Below, piece after piece: positions 26,573 to 36,567 of a stretch of 41,309 nucleotides of DNA (positions are counted from its first letter, which is position 1; every line of letters starts with the position of its first letter). The notes under the pieces are model-generated. The model saw only the letters and a program-made list of their open reading frames with translations. It was not told the DNA's origin and did not search any database. Position numbers and translations under genes: made by a program. The stretch is taken from the NCBI RefSeq assembly GCF_020539525.1, contig NZ_JACDXX010000023.1, positions 1-41,309 on the forward strand. The letters run 5' to 3'. The stretch is from Pseudogemmobacter faecipullorum. Its GTDB lineage: Bacteria; Pseudomonadota; Alphaproteobacteria; Rhodobacterales; Rhodobacteraceae.

Positions 26573-28114
26573 ATGATCTCACGCGCGATCTGCGGCCTCC
26601 GCAACGCCGCCTGGCGCAGCATCGCGCGTGACTTTGCTCTGGGGCTGGTGGCGGTCACCGGCCTCGCGCCGCTGAATTTCTGGCCAGTATCGCTGATCGC
26701 GCTGGGCCTGATCCTGCACCGGGTCGGCTCGGCTGAAACGCCGGGCCTTGCCGCCAGACGCGCCTGGTTTGTCGCCGCGGGCTGGTTTGGCTTTGGCCTG
26801 TCCTGGATCGTTCAGCCTTTCATGGTCGATCCGCTGCGCCATGGCTGGATGGCGCCTTTCGCGCTCCTCGGCATCTCCTTCGGGCTTGGCTTGTTCTGGG
26901 CGGCGGCGGGCTGGCTCTCGGCACGACTGCGTCTGGGGGGCATCGGCTTTGCGCTGACGCTGTCGCTGGCCGAGCTGGCGCGCGGCCATGTGCTGACCGG
27001 TTTCCCCTGGGCTTTGCCCGGCCATATCTGGGCCGCGACGCCTTTGGCCCAGATGGCCTCGCTCAGCGGCAGCTATGGCATGACGGCGCTGACCCTGATC
27101 GCCCTGGCCGCACCTTTATCTTACGGCTGGCGCCGGGGCGGGGCGCTCAGCCTGGCTGTTCTGGCCCTTGCCGCGGGCTGGTCCTGGCACCGGCTCGCTC
27201 TGCCAGAGCCGGCGGCGCTTGCCGCCCGCGCCCGTATCGTTCAGCCCAATATCGCGCAAAGCCTGAAATGGGATCCGCAAGAGGCGGATCGCAATTTCAC
27301 CCGGCTGTTGCAGATGACAGAGGGGGCGGCTGCCGATCTGGTGATCTGGCCCGAGACCGCTGTGCCCTATCTCTTCGAGCCAGGCAGCTGGGTGCCGCTG
27401 GCGATGACCGGGGCCGGGGCAGGGCGCCCCGTGGTTTCGGGCTTCCAGCGCAACCAGGGAGCGCTGGCCTGGAACAGCCTCGGGGTCTTTACCGGCGCGG
27501 GTGAGGTCAGCCAGAGCTTTGACAAAATGCATCTCGTGCCCTTCGGGGAATATATGCCGATGGGTGATCTGCTCTGGCAGGCCTTTGGCATCCGCGCCTT
27601 TGCCGCCCAGGTGGGGGCGGGTTATTCGGCGGGCGGGACGCGTGACCTTCTCGATCTTGCCAGGGCCGGGGCGGCGGGGGCGGGCCGGGCCTTGCCGCTG
27701 ATCTGCTATGAGGCGATTTTCCCCGGGGATCTGAGCATTGATGCGCGCGCCGACTGGATGCTGCAGGTGACCAATGACGCCTGGTTTGGCACCCTGACCG
27801 GCCCCTATCAGCATTTTGACCAGACCAGGCTGCGCGCCATTGAGCAGGGCCTGCCGCTGCTGCGCGCCGCCAATACCGGCATTTCAGGCTTTATTGATGC
27901 ACGGGGCCGGGTGGTCGAGGCGCCCGGGGGCCAGCCCGCGCTGCTCGGCCTTGGTGCCGAAGGGGTGATTGATGCGCAGATCCCCGGCGCCCTGGCCGTG
28001 CCACCCTATGCAAGGATGCTGCGCCTTGCCGGGGAATGGCCCATCGTGTTTGTGCTGCTGGCCGGACTGGTTCTGGCCCGGTTTGCCACCAGACCGCGAC
28101 CTTACAGCGCTTGA
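26573..28114 (+). CDS. lnt: Apolipoprotein N-acyltransferase
   Basis: Lnt transfers an acyl chain from phospholipid to the N-terminal Cys of lipoproteins in the inner membrane, completing their maturation. The 513-residue protein has several N-terminal membrane helices, then a nitrilase-like periplasmic domain with the catalytic triad Glu261 (WPETAVPYLF), Lys318 (FDKMHLVPFGEYMP) and Cys378 (PLICYEAIFP). A last membrane helix (WPIVFVLLAGLVLARF) ends the protein. The order corC-lnt is conserved. The lipoprotein at 23285 would be one of its substrates. The SAM/SAH riboswitch of metK begins 36 bases after its stop. Confidence 0.95.
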   Translation: MISRAICGLRNAAWRSIARDFALGLVAVTGLAPLNFWPVSLIALGLILHRVGSAETPGLAARRAWFVAAGWFGFGLSWIVQPFMVDPLRHGWMAPFALLGISFGLGLFWAAAGWLSARLRLGGIGFALTLSLAELARGHVLTGFPWALPGHIWAATPLAQMASLSGSYGMTALTLIALAAPLSYGWRRGGALSLAVLALAAGWSWHRLALPEPAALAARARIVQPNIAQSLKWDPQEADRNFTRLLQMTEGAAADLVIWPETAVPYLFEPGSWVPLAMTGAGAGRPVVSGFQRNQGALAWNSLGVFTGAGEVSQSFDKMHLVPFGEYMPMGDLLWQAFGIRAFAAQVGAGYSAGGTRDLLDLARAGAAGAGRALPLICYEAIFPGDLSIDARADWMLQVTNDAWFGTLTGPYQHFDQTRLRAIEQGLPLLRAANTGISGFIDARGRVVEAPGGQPALLGLGAEGVIDAQIPGALAVPPYARMLRLAGEWPIVFVLLAGLVLARFATRPRPYSA

Positions 28115-28149
28115 TTGTTGCTCCCCCGGGGTCTAAGCGGGTCGACAAC

Positions 28150-28196
28150 CGTCACAACGGCTTCCTGGCGTGACGGGGCTAACCCCAACGGAGCAA
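28150..28196 (+). ncRNA. SAM/SAH riboswitch upstream of metK
   Basis: The segment at 28151-28174 forms GTCAC-AACGGCTTCCTGGC-GTGAC, the stem and conserved loop of the SAM/SAH riboswitch class described in Rhodobacterales. The downstream AACGGAGCA at 28188-28196 provides the pseudoknot strand and contains the ribosome binding site (GGAG). Ligand binding would hide that site and lower metK translation. A small hairpin, GGGG-CTAA-CCCC, lies between the two parts at 28175-28186. The match of the conserved loop and the position just before metK make this assignment firm. Confidence 0.92.
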
Positions 28197-28201
28197 CTTT
28201 C

Positions 28202-29368
<1,167 letters not shown>

Positions 29369-29388
29369 TCCGGGGCGACAGAATGAAT

Positions 29389-29418
29389 AAAGGGCGCCCG
29401 CCGTGGCGCCCTTTTTTT
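29389..29418 (+). terminator. Intrinsic terminator after metK
   Basis: AAAGGGCGCC, a 6-base loop and GGCGCCC form a strong hairpin (stem 29392-29398 with 29405-29411), followed by seven Ts at 29412-29418. Confidence 0.92.
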
Positions 29419-29507
29419 ATCGGCCGGATTCAGGGGCAGGTTTCATGCGCCGGTTGACCCCGGTCCTTTGGGCCATTAGACGGCCCCGGTTCGTTTGAGG
29501 AAGCGCT

Positions 29508-30236
29508 ATGTCTGACGCCGAGACCCCGAAATCTGAAGTTCGCGATGCCGGCGAGGCCGCAGAGCGCCGCAATTTCTACGGCCGCCACAAAGGCAAGACC
29601 CTGCGCTCAAGCCAGAAGGATTATCTGGCCAATGATCTCGAGCTGCTGCGGCTGAAGAATGTGACGGCTGAGGAGAACCCTGAGCGTCAGATCCTCGATA
29701 TGACGCAATTCGCCGGCAAGCCGGTCTGGCTCGAGATTGGTTTTGGCGGCGGCGAGCATCTGGTGCATATGGCCGCGGCCAATCCGCAGATCCATCTGAT
29801 CGGTTGCGAGCCTTTTGTGAATGGCGTCGCCATGCTTCTGGGCAAGATCCGCGCCGCGGGGGTGAGCAATCTCTCGATCCATCCCGGTGATGTGCGCGAT
29901 CTTTTCGATGTGCTGCCCGATCATGTGATCGAAAAAGCCTTCCTGAACTATCCCGATCCCTGGCCAAAAGCGCGCCACCACCGTCGCCGCTTCGTCACCC
30001 AGGGCTATCTGACCGCTTTGCACCGGGTGATGCGGCCGGGCTCGGAATTCCGCATCGCGACCGATATTCCCGATTATGTCCGCCAGGCGCATGAGGAAGT
30101 GCCGGTTGCTGGCTTCCGCCTGGTGAAAGAAGCGGGCGAGGGGCAGCACTGGCAGGACTGGATCTCGACCCGCTATGAGCAGAAAGCCTTCCGCGAGGGC
30201 CGCCTGCCGCATTATCTGACCTGGGCGCGCGACTGA
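29508..30236 (+). CDS. trmB: tRNA (guanine-N7-)-methyltransferase
   Basis: TrmB uses S-adenosylmethionine to methylate G46 at N7 in the variable loop of many tRNAs. The 242-residue protein has the SAM-binding motif WLEIGFGGGEHLVHMAAANP, then the family motif NYPDPWPKARHHRRRFV and the C-terminal DWISTRYEQKAFREG. The N-terminus (about 40 residues, FYGRHKGKTLRSSQKDYL) is the form typical of alphaproteobacteria. It follows metK, its cofactor supplier, but has its own transcription unit because of the terminator between them. Confidence 0.95.
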   Translation: MSDAETPKSEVRDAGEAAERRNFYGRHKGKTLRSSQKDYLANDLELLRLKNVTAEENPERQILDMTQFAGKPVWLEIGFGGGEHLVHMAAANPQIHLIGCEPFVNGVAMLLGKIRAAGVSNLSIHPGDVRDLFDVLPDHVIEKAFLNYPDPWPKARHHRRRFVTQGYLTALHRVMRPGSEFRIATDIPDYVRQAHEEVPVAGFRLVKEAGEGQHWQDWISTRYEQKAFREGRLPHYLTWARD

Positions 30237-30409
30237 TCCCGCGCGGCCCTTCACGGCGGCCCTCTACTGCGGCACCGTCAGGGCGGGAAACCGCGTTTCG
30301 CGCTCTGATTTAAATCCTGTCGCTGCGGGCGGCTTGCAGCCTGCCAGAGGTGGACCGTCTGATCTGGTTGCGCTATCACCACAGGCGAATTCGGGTCAGG
30401 AGAGCAGGC

Positions 30410-31756
30410 ATGTCCGGTCACGGTGAAGCACAGGTGATGGTTTCGGCGAAGAGCGGTCCGCTCTCGGGTGTGGCAGAGGTGCCGGGCGATAAGTCGATCT
30501 CGCATCGCGCGCTGATTTTTGGCGCGATGGCGATTGGCGAGACGAAGATCACCGGCCTGCTCGAAGGCGAGGATGTGCTCGATACCGCTAAGGCAATGCG
30601 CGCCTTTGGCGCCACCGTGACCCGCCATGGCGAAGGCAGCTGGTCGGTCAATGGCGTCGGGGTCGGCGGCTTCCGTGAGCCGGAAAATGTCATCGACTGC
30701 GGCAATTCCGGCACCGGCGTGCGGCTGATCATGGGCTGTATGGCCACCACGCCGATCAGCGCGACTTTCACCGGCGATGCCAGCCTGAACAAGCGCCCGA
30801 TGGGCCGGGTCACCGATCCTTTGTCGCTGTTTGGCACCCAGGCCTTTGGCCGCAAGGGCGGCAGGCTGCCGATGACGCTGGTCGGCGCCGCAGATCCGCT
30901 GCCGGTGCGCTATACCCTGCCGGTCGCCTCGGCCCAGGTGAAATCGGCGGTGCTGCTGGCTGGTCTCAATGCCCCGGGGGAGACCGTGGTGATTGAGCGC
31001 GAGCCGACCCGTGACCATTCCGAGCGGATGCTGCGCGGTTTTGGGGCCGATCTGACGGTTGAGCAGACTGATGAGGGCCATGTCATCACCCTCAAGGGCC
31101 GGCCCGAGCTGAAGGCCCAGACCGTGGCTGTGCCGCGCGATCCCTCCTCGGCGGCTTTCCCGGTCTGTGCGGCGCTGATCACCCCGGGCTCGGATATCCT
31201 GGTGCCGGGCGTCAGCCAGAACCTGACCCGCAACGGCCTCTATCTGACCCTCGTGGATATGGGGGCGCAGATCGAATTCCTGAACCCGCGCGAAGAGGGT
31301 GGCGAGCCGGTCGCGGATCTGCGGGTGCGCTATTCGCCGGATCTGCAGGGGATTGAGGTGCCCGAAGAGCGCGCGCCCTCGATGATCGATGAATATCCGG
31401 TACTCTCGGTGGTCGCCTCCTTCGCCCATGGCACCACGGTGATGCGCGGCGTCAAAGAGCTGCGGGTGAAAGAATCAGACCGGATCGACGCCATGGCGCG
31501 CGGGCTTGAGGCCTGCGGCATGAGCATCGAGGAAGAGGAAGATGTGCTGATCGTGCATGGCAAAGGCCCGGGCGGTATGCCGGGCGGCGCCACCTGCGCC
31601 ACCCATCTTGATCACCGCATCGCCATGAGCTTCCTCGTCGCCGGTATGGCGGCGCAGAAAGAGATCAGCGTCGATGACGGTTCGCCGATCCTGACCTCTT
31701 TCCCGATCTTTGAGGGGCTGATGAACGGGCTCGGCGCGGCGATCCGCAAGGCCTGA
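30410..31756 (+). CDS. aroA: 3-phosphoshikimate 1-carboxyvinyltransferase (EPSP synthase), class II
   Basis: AroA joins phosphoenolpyruvate and shikimate-3-phosphate in the aromatic amino acid pathway. The ATG at 30410 follows AGGAGAG and gives 448 residues. Class II sequence marks are [11 protein letters not shown] (26-35), [13 protein letters not shown] and NLTRNGLYL. The active-site stretch CGNSGTGVR has Gly101 where the tolerant CP4 enzyme has Ala, so glyphosate tolerance cannot be assumed although the class as a whole tends to be less sensitive. The DPSSAAFP and KESDRI motifs are intact. The gene stands alone, followed by a repeat and a terminator. Confidence 0.96.
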   Translation: MSGHGEAQVMVSAKSGPLSGVAEVPGDKSISHRALIFGAMAIGETKITGLLEGEDVLDTAKAMRAFGATVTRHGEGSWSVNGVGVGGFREPENVIDCGNSGTGVRLIMGCMATTPISATFTGDASLNKRPMGRVTDPLSLFGTQAFGRKGGRLPMTLVGAADPLPVRYTLPVASAQVKSAVLLAGLNAPGETVVIEREPTRDHSERMLRGFGADLTVEQTDEGHVITLKGRPELKAQTVAVPRDPSSAAFPVCAALITPGSDILVPGVSQNLTRNGLYLTLVDMGAQIEFLNPREEGGEPVADLRVRYSPDLQGIEVPEERAPSMIDEYPVLSVVASFAHGTTVMRGVKELRVKESDRIDAMARGLEACGMSIEEEEDVLIVHGKGPGGMPGGATCATHLDHRIAMSFLVAGMAAQKEISVDDGSPILTSFPIFEGLMNGLGAAIRKA

Positions 31757-31763
31757 TCAGAGA

Positions 31764-31871
31764 GAGGGGGGCGCTCGCGCCCCCTCGCAGCCCGGAAGGG
31801 CCGCTCACCCCCTGAGGATATTTCAGGACAGATGAAATCTGTCTTTGCTTTGTCCGGAAATATCCCCGGGC
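31764..31871. repeat. Intergenic palindromic repeat, copy B
   Basis: A GC-rich hairpin (GAGGGGGGCGC with GCGCCCCCTC, 31764-31786) precedes the left arm GGATATTTCAGGACAGATGA at 31816-31835. The right arm at 31844-31865 (TTTGCTTTGTCCGGAAATAT and on) is its imperfect inverse, with a loop of about 6 bases. The core AAATATCCCCGGG lies at 31858-31870. It follows the aroA stop closely and may help end that transcript. Confidence 0.75.
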
Positions 31872-31910
31872 GGCGGGGGTCAGGCAGCCCCAGCCCCTGG
31901 CAGAAGCCAG

Positions 31911-31949
31911 AAAAAAGCCCCGCCGGAATGATCCGGGCGGGGCTTTTTC
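31911..31949. terminator. Bidirectional intrinsic terminator between aroA and gcrA
   Basis: AAAAAGCCCCGCC at 31912-31924 pairs with GGCGGGGCTTTTT at 31936-31948; the stem is extended by GGA/TCC with one unpaired base. Runs of A on the left and T on the right make it work in both directions, for aroA and for the convergent gcrA gene. Confidence 0.9.
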
Positions 31950-31967
31950 TTACGCTCTGGCGCGGTT

Positions 31968-32621
31968 TCAGCGGCGACGGTCGCGGCGTGCGCTCATCGG
32001 CTGGAAGGCGACGCCGACATGGGCTTCGCAATAGGGTTTGCCGGCAAGCGAGGGCAGGCCGCAGAACCAGAAATCATCCGAGGCCGGATCGCCGATCGGC
32101 CATTTGCAGGTGCGCTCGGTCAGCTCCATCAGCGTCAGCTTGCGCGCACGCTTTTCCACCTCGCGCACCGAAGCCAGCGCCTCGGGGCTGATTTCATTCA
32201 GCGAGGGCTGCGGCGGCAGCGGCTGACCGGCGGGCACGATGGCTTTGCGGATCGGCAGCGGGGTGACATTCGAGACCGGCGCCTGGGGCGCGGCCTGGGG
32301 CGCGGCGGCCGCCGGGCGCAGGGGCTCGGCCGGGCGCGGGCTGGCCGCCTGGGGCGCTGCCGCCGGGCTTTCCGCCCGCGGGGCTGCTGCTACCGGCTCG
32401 GCCGGGGCTGCCGCCCGCGGCGGCGGGGCCGCTGCAGAGGGGGCCGCCACGGCCTCTTCCTCGTCTTTGCCGCCAACCCGGTTGGACAGCCCCAGCCGGT
32501 GGACCTTACCGATCACCGCATTGCGGGTCACACCGCCAAGTTCCTTGGCGATCTGGCTGGCAGACTGGCCTTCCGACCACATCTTTTTGAGAAGTTCGAC
32601 CCGCTCGTCCGTCCAGGACAT
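31968..32621 (-). CDS. gcrA: GcrA-type cell-cycle regulator
   Basis: GcrA is an alphaproteobacterial transcription factor that works with sigma70 RNA polymerase at promoters carrying CcrM-methylated GANTC sites and controls division genes. The 217-residue protein begins MSWTDERVELLKKMWSEGQS, then ASQIAKELGGVTRNAVIGK and VHRLGLSNR, the conserved DNA-binding part (1-50). A long Ala/Pro-rich linker (about 55-140) leads to the conserved C-terminal domain that contacts sigma, with TCKWPIGDP, FWFCGLPSLAGKPYCEAH and VAFQP. A GAATC site (GANTC type) lies 70 bases upstream of its start at 32691-32695. It is divergent from argD. Confidence 0.95.
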   Translation of the reverse strand: MSWTDERVELLKKMWSEGQSASQIAKELGGVTRNAVIGKVHRLGLSNRVGGKDEEEAVAAPSAAAPPPRAAAPAEPVAAAPRAESPAAAPQAASPRPAEPLRPAAAAPQAAPQAPVSNVTPLPIRKAIVPAGQPLPPQPSLNEISPEALASVREVEKRARKLTLMELTERTCKWPIGDPASDDFWFCGLPSLAGKPYCEAHVGVAFQPMSARRDRRR

Positions 32622-33028
32622 ATCCCGCTCCGCCTGTCTGATACCCTCTGCATACTAACGGTCCGGGGGAGGGGGCTGCAAGGGCAGAACGAATCAAATC
32701 AACCCCAGGGTGACGCTGCGCCGCGGCTGCGGCGAGGTTTTCGCGCTGAAACCGGGCGAAAATCGCGGATTTCCCGGCCTGCGGCATGGTAAATCCGTCG
32801 GAAGCGCCGCTTTTCCTGCGATGCTGGCCGGACAAATTCATTTACAGCTCCCGGCTTTCTGCGCTAAGGCGGCAGGATGATCATGTCCGCGACCCTTACT
32901 CTTCGTCTGCGACGCCGCTGAGGCGCATGATCCCGGCTGCCTGACCGTTTTCGGGCAAAATCCCTCTGTTGACAGCCTCAATGCCCCGGCTTTACGCCTT
33001 GGCTTCCCAATTCCGAAGGGCAATCCCT
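32622..33028. other. Divergent gcrA-argD intergenic region
   Basis: This 407-base gap holds no convincing gene. On the argD side it contains a perfect -35 TTGACA at 32969-32974 and, 17 bases on, TTACGC as a weak -10 (32992-32997), about 30 bases before the argD start. On the gcrA side the GANTC-type site GAATC is at 32691-32695. The short frames inside have no ribosome binding site or recognisable product. Confidence 0.55.
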
Positions 33029-34201
33029 ATGATTTCCGCTGTGCTTCCGACCTATAACCGTGCGCCGCTCGCCTTTAGCAAAGGCCAGGGCAGCTGGCTG
33101 GAGGCGACGGACGGGCGACGTTACCTCGACCTTGGCGCCGGGATTGCGGTGAATGCGCTTGGCCATTGCGCGCCTGAACTGGTGGCGGTGCTGCAGGACC
33201 AGGGCGCGAAGCTCTGGCATGTCTCGAATATCTACACCATCCCCGAGCAGGAGCGTCTGGCGGCGCTGCTCTGCGATCAGAGCTTTGCCGATACGGTGTT
33301 CTTCACCAATTCCGGCACCGAGACCGCTGAGCTGGCGATCAAAATGGCGCGCAAGTTCCATTATGAGAACGGCCAGCCCGAACGGACCGCTTTCCTCGCC
33401 TTTGAGGGCGCCTTCCATGGCCGCTCGACCGGGGCGATTGCCCTTGCCGGCTCCGAGAAGATGGTGAAGGGCTATGGCCCGCTGATCGGGGGCTTCTCGC
33501 AGCTGCCCTGGGGCGATCTGGCAGCGCTGAAGGCGGCGGTGAGCGATCAGACCTGCGCGGTGATCATCGAGCCGATCCAGGGCGAGGGCGGCATCCGCCC
33601 GGCCGGGCAGGCCTTCCTGCGGGAGCTGCGTGCGATCTGTGATGCGACCGGCACTTTGCTGATCTTTGACGAGGTGCAGTGCGGCATGGGCCGGACCGGC
33701 AAACTTTTTGCCCATGAGCTGGCCGGGGTGACCCCCGATATCATGATGGTGGCCAAGGGCATCGGCGGCGGCTTCCCGCTCGGCGCGGTGCTGGCGAGCG
33801 AAAAGGCGGCAAAGGGTATGATTGCGGGCACGCATGGCTCGACCTATGGCGGCAATCCGCTGGCCTGTGCGATCGGCGCGAAAGTGACCGAAATCGTCAG
33901 CGATCCGGCCTTCCTCGCCGAGGTGGTCCGCAAGGGCGCTTTGTTCCGCCAGGGGCTGGAAAGCCTGGTCGCCCGGCATCCGCAGGTCTTCTCGGGCGTG
34001 CAGGGCGAGGGGCTGATGCTGGGGCTGAAATGCGTGAAAACGCCGGGGGATGTGGTCGCTGCGGGCTATGGTGCCGGTGTTCTGACGGTGGCGGCGGCCG
34101 ATAATGTGCTGCGGCTGCTGCCGGCGCTGAACATCCCTGATGCCGATATTGCCGAGGCGCTGAACCGGCTCGATGCGGCTGCCACAGCGCTTGCCGCCTG
34201 A
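33029..34201 (+). CDS. argD: Acetylornithine/succinyl-diaminopimelate aminotransferase family (ArgD)
   Basis: This PLP enzyme converts N-acetylglutamate semialdehyde to N-acetylornithine in arginine synthesis. The ATG at 33029, with GAAGGG upstream, gives 390 residues; an earlier in-frame start would begin in the -35 element. GSWLEATDGRRYLDLGAGIAV, FTNSGTETAELAIKMAR and the PLP segment LLIFDEVQCGMGRTGKLFAHE are typical. The catalytic lysine is in MVAKGIGGGFPLGAVL, and GTHGSTYGGNPLACA closes the site. argF follows 75 bases later, separated by half of a repeat element. The order argD-argF is common in alphaproteobacteria. Confidence 0.95.
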   Translation: MISAVLPTYNRAPLAFSKGQGSWLEATDGRRYLDLGAGIAVNALGHCAPELVAVLQDQGAKLWHVSNIYTIPEQERLAALLCDQSFADTVFFTNSGTETAELAIKMARKFHYENGQPERTAFLAFEGAFHGRSTGAIALAGSEKMVKGYGPLIGGFSQLPWGDLAALKAAVSDQTCAVIIEPIQGEGGIRPAGQAFLRELRAICDATGTLLIFDEVQCGMGRTGKLFAHELAGVTPDIMMVAKGIGGGFPLGAVLASEKAAKGMIAGTHGSTYGGNPLACAIGAKVTEIVSDPAFLAEVVRKGALFRQGLESLVARHPQVFSGVQGEGLMLGLKCVKTPGDVVAAGYGAGVLTVAAADNVLRLLPALNIPDADIAEALNRLDAAATALAA

Positions 34202-34245
34202 TTTCATCTGTCGTTAAATATCCCGGGGTGCGGGGCAGAGCCCCG
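34202..34245. repeat. Intergenic palindromic repeat, half copy C
   Basis: Only the right arm is present: TTTCATCTGTCGTTAAATAT then CCC at 34202-34224, with the core AAATATCCCGGG at 34216-34227, followed by the small hairpin CGGGG-CAGAG-CCCCG at 34231-34245. It begins directly after the argD stop codon, so the left arm was lost or replaced by the gene end. Confidence 0.7.
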
Positions 34246-34276
34246 GCTTCTGCCCCCTCCGTGAAAAGCGAAAAAC

Positions 34277-35203
34277 ATGAACCATTTCCTTGATATCCAT
34301 ACCACCTCTCCGGCAGATCTGCGCGGGATGATCGACCAGGCCCGGTCGATGAAAGAGGCCCGCACCGGTCTGCCAAAGGGCACGCCCGATGCCGATCAGC
34401 CGCTGAAAAACCACATGGTCGCGCTGATTTTTGAAAAGCCCTCGACCCGTACCCGGGTGTCTTTCGATGTCGGCGTGCGCCAGCTCGGCGGCGAGACCAT
34501 GGTGCTTTCGGGCAAAGAAATGCAGCTCGGTCATGGCGAAACCATTGCCGATACCGCGCGCGTCCTGTCGCGCTATGTCGATCTGATCATGATCCGCACT
34601 TTTGAGGAAATGACCCTGCTTGAGATGGCAGAACATGCCACGGTGCCGGTGATCAATGGTCTGACCAACCGCACCCATCCCTGCCAGATCATGGCCGATA
34701 TCCTGACCTATGAGGAGCATCGTGGCCCGATCAGGGGCAAGAAAGTGGTCTGGGCCGGAGATGGCAATAATGTCTGCGCCAGCTTCCTGCATGCCGCCGG
34801 TCAGTTTGGCTTTGACATGACCTTCACCGGGCCGGAAACCCTGGACCCCGAGCCGGCCTTCGTCGATCTTGCCCGCTCGAAAGGCGTGAAAGTCACCATC
34901 CAGCGCGATCCCTTCACCGCGGTCGAGGGCGCGGATCTGGTGGTCACCGACACCTGGGTCTCGATGCATGATCCGGAATCGGCGAAAGAGCGCCGCCATA
35001 ATCAGCTGCGCCCCTATCAGGTCAATGAGCAGCTGATGAGCCGGGCAAAGCCCGATGCGCTGTTCATGCATTGCCTGCCCGCGCATCGCAATGATGAGGC
35101 GACCAGTGCGGTGATGGACGGGCCGCATTCGGTGATCTTCGATGAGGCGGAAAACCGTCTGCATGCCCAGAAAGCAGTGATGCGCTGGTGCCTTGGCCTC
35201 TGA
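34277..35203 (+). CDS. argF: Ornithine carbamoyltransferase
   Basis: It makes citrulline from ornithine and carbamoyl phosphate. The 308-residue protein has the carbamoyl-phosphate motif [15 protein letters not shown] (Ser-Thr-Arg-Thr), the [14 protein letters not shown] segment, [13 protein letters not shown] of the ornithine loop, and [13 protein letters not shown] with the catalytic Cys. The length is normal. It follows argD in the same direction and is closed by a terminator at 35258. Confidence 0.96.
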   Translation: MNHFLDIHTTSPADLRGMIDQARSMKEARTGLPKGTPDADQPLKNHMVALIFEKPSTRTRVSFDVGVRQLGGETMVLSGKEMQLGHGETIADTARVLSRYVDLIMIRTFEEMTLLEMAEHATVPVINGLTNRTHPCQIMADILTYEEHRGPIRGKKVVWAGDGNNVCASFLHAAGQFGFDMTFTGPETLDPEPAFVDLARSKGVKVTIQRDPFTAVEGADLVVTDTWVSMHDPESAKERRHNQLRPYQVNEQLMSRAKPDALFMHCLPAHRNDEATSAVMDGPHSVIFDEAENRLHAQKAVMRWCLGL

Positions 35204-35257
35204 GGCCTGGCGCCGCGGGACCTGAAGCCGCGGGACTTAATGCCGTGAGACTTAAAA

Positions 35258-35285
35258 AAAAGGGCGCCTTGCGGGGCGCCCTTTT
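35258..35285. terminator. Bidirectional intrinsic terminator between argF and the MFS gene
   Basis: AAAAGGGCGCC (35258-35268) and GGCGCCCTTTT (35275-35285) form a perfect stem around a 6-base loop. An A run precedes and a T run ends it, so both convergent genes can use it. Confidence 0.9.
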
Positions 35286-35320
35286 GCACAGACCGGATTG
35301 GATAACCAGGGGCGGCGGGT

Positions 35321-36490
35321 TTACAGCTCCTGGCGGTGATCAGCTGTCACCGTCCAGCGCGACAGGAAGGCAAGGGCGAGGATCATTGCCGCGAGGCCGC
35401 CAAAGGTGACGCGGTGGCCGAAATTCTCGGCCAGCCAGCCGATGGTGGCCGGGGCCATCAGCACGCCGGCATAGCCGATCATCGTCACCACCGACAAAGC
35501 CGCGCCCGGGCGCTGGCCGGGAATATTGCCCGCCGCCGAGAAGATCACCGGTACCAAATTGGCGCAGCCAAAGCCCGAGAGGGCAAAGCCGAAAATGGCG
35601 ATATAAGAGCCGGGGGCCAGGGCCGCCAGCGCGAGGCCAAGGCCCGCGATCAGCGCCGAGAAGGTGAAGGTCGGCACCGAGCCAAAGCGGTTGCGCAGCC
35701 CGTCACCGGCAAAGCGGATCAGTGCCATAGTGGCGGCGAAAAGCGCAAAGCCGAGGCCTGCGGTGAATTCATCGGCGCCGAAGGTTTCGGCGAGGAACAA
35801 GGCGCCCCAGTCGAGCACTGCGCCCTCAGGGACGAAGGCAAGAAAGGCCATCAGCCCCAGCAGCCAGATGCTGAGCTCGCGCGGCAGGAAGCTGCTTCTG
35901 GTCGCGCTGGCAACCGGCTCCGGCGGCAGGGGCGGCTCACCGCGCAGGAAGGGCAAAGCGCAAAGCACGATGGCGAGGATCACCGCCGAGGAGAGCAGCG
36001 CCTGGACCTCGCCCCCGGCGCGTGAGATCACCAGCGCCCCCAGCGATCCGGCAATAAAGCCGCCAAGGCTCCAGAACCCATGCAGCGAGGACATGATGGC
36101 CTTGCCGAGCCGGCGCTCAACCTCGACCGCATTGGCATTGGCCATGATGTCGAGCGCGCCCATCAGCACGCCGAACATCACCATGGCGAGGCTCAGCCAG
36201 AACAGCGACGGCGCGAAGGCGACCATGGGCAGCACCGGCACAATGCCCAGCCCGGCGAGCCGGACCAGCGGCAGGGTGCCAAAGCGCGGAATGGCTTTGC
36301 CGACGAAGAGCATGGCAATCATCGCGCCAATGCCAAGGCCGAAGATCAGAATGCCCAGCGTCGGCTTGTCGATGCCATGTTTGGGCAGCAGCAGCGGGAT
36401 CTGCGGGGCCCAGGCCCCGATCATGATCCCCCCGGAGAGGAACAGGGCCGAATTGGCCCAGCGGGCAGAACGGGCTTCGTCGCGGGTCAT
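35321..36490 (-). CDS. Major facilitator superfamily transporter
   Basis: The 389-residue inner-membrane protein has about 12 predicted membrane helices in two halves, joined near residue 190-200 by a short loop (FLRGEPPLPPEPVASATRSS). The first half opens RWANSALFLSGGIMIGAWAPQIPLLL and contains LGILIFGLGIGAMIAM and VMFGVLMGALDIMANANAVEVE. This resembles the YbjJ/fucose-permease-like branch of MFS proteins, so a small metabolite or sugar-like substrate is possible, but no specificity can be read. It is convergent with argF and upstream of hrpB on the same strand (77-base gap). Confidence 0.88.
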   Translation of the reverse strand: MTRDEARSARWANSALFLSGGIMIGAWAPQIPLLLPKHGIDKPTLGILIFGLGIGAMIAMLFVGKAIPRFGTLPLVRLAGLGIVPVLPMVAFAPSLFWLSLAMVMFGVLMGALDIMANANAVEVERRLGKAIMSSLHGFWSLGGFIAGSLGALVISRAGGEVQALLSSAVILAIVLCALPFLRGEPPLPPEPVASATRSSFLPRELSIWLLGLMAFLAFVPEGAVLDWGALFLAETFGADEFTAGLGFALFAATMALIRFAGDGLRNRFGSVPTFTFSALIAGLGLALAALAPGSYIAIFGFALSGFGCANLVPVIFSAAGNIPGQRPGAALSVVTMIGYAGVLMAPATIGWLAENFGHRVTFGGLAAMILALAFLSRWTVTADHRQEL

Positions 36491-36567
36491 TCGGGCACAG
36501 GCTCCTGGATCAGTCTCAGCGCCTGCCTATCTGCTCGCCCGCAATCAGGAAAGGGGGGGCGAGGGCT

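Noticed and set aside
28115-28201. An N-terminal extension of MetK read from upstream codons
   Set aside because: These bases form the SAM/SAH riboswitch; the family start is at 28202.
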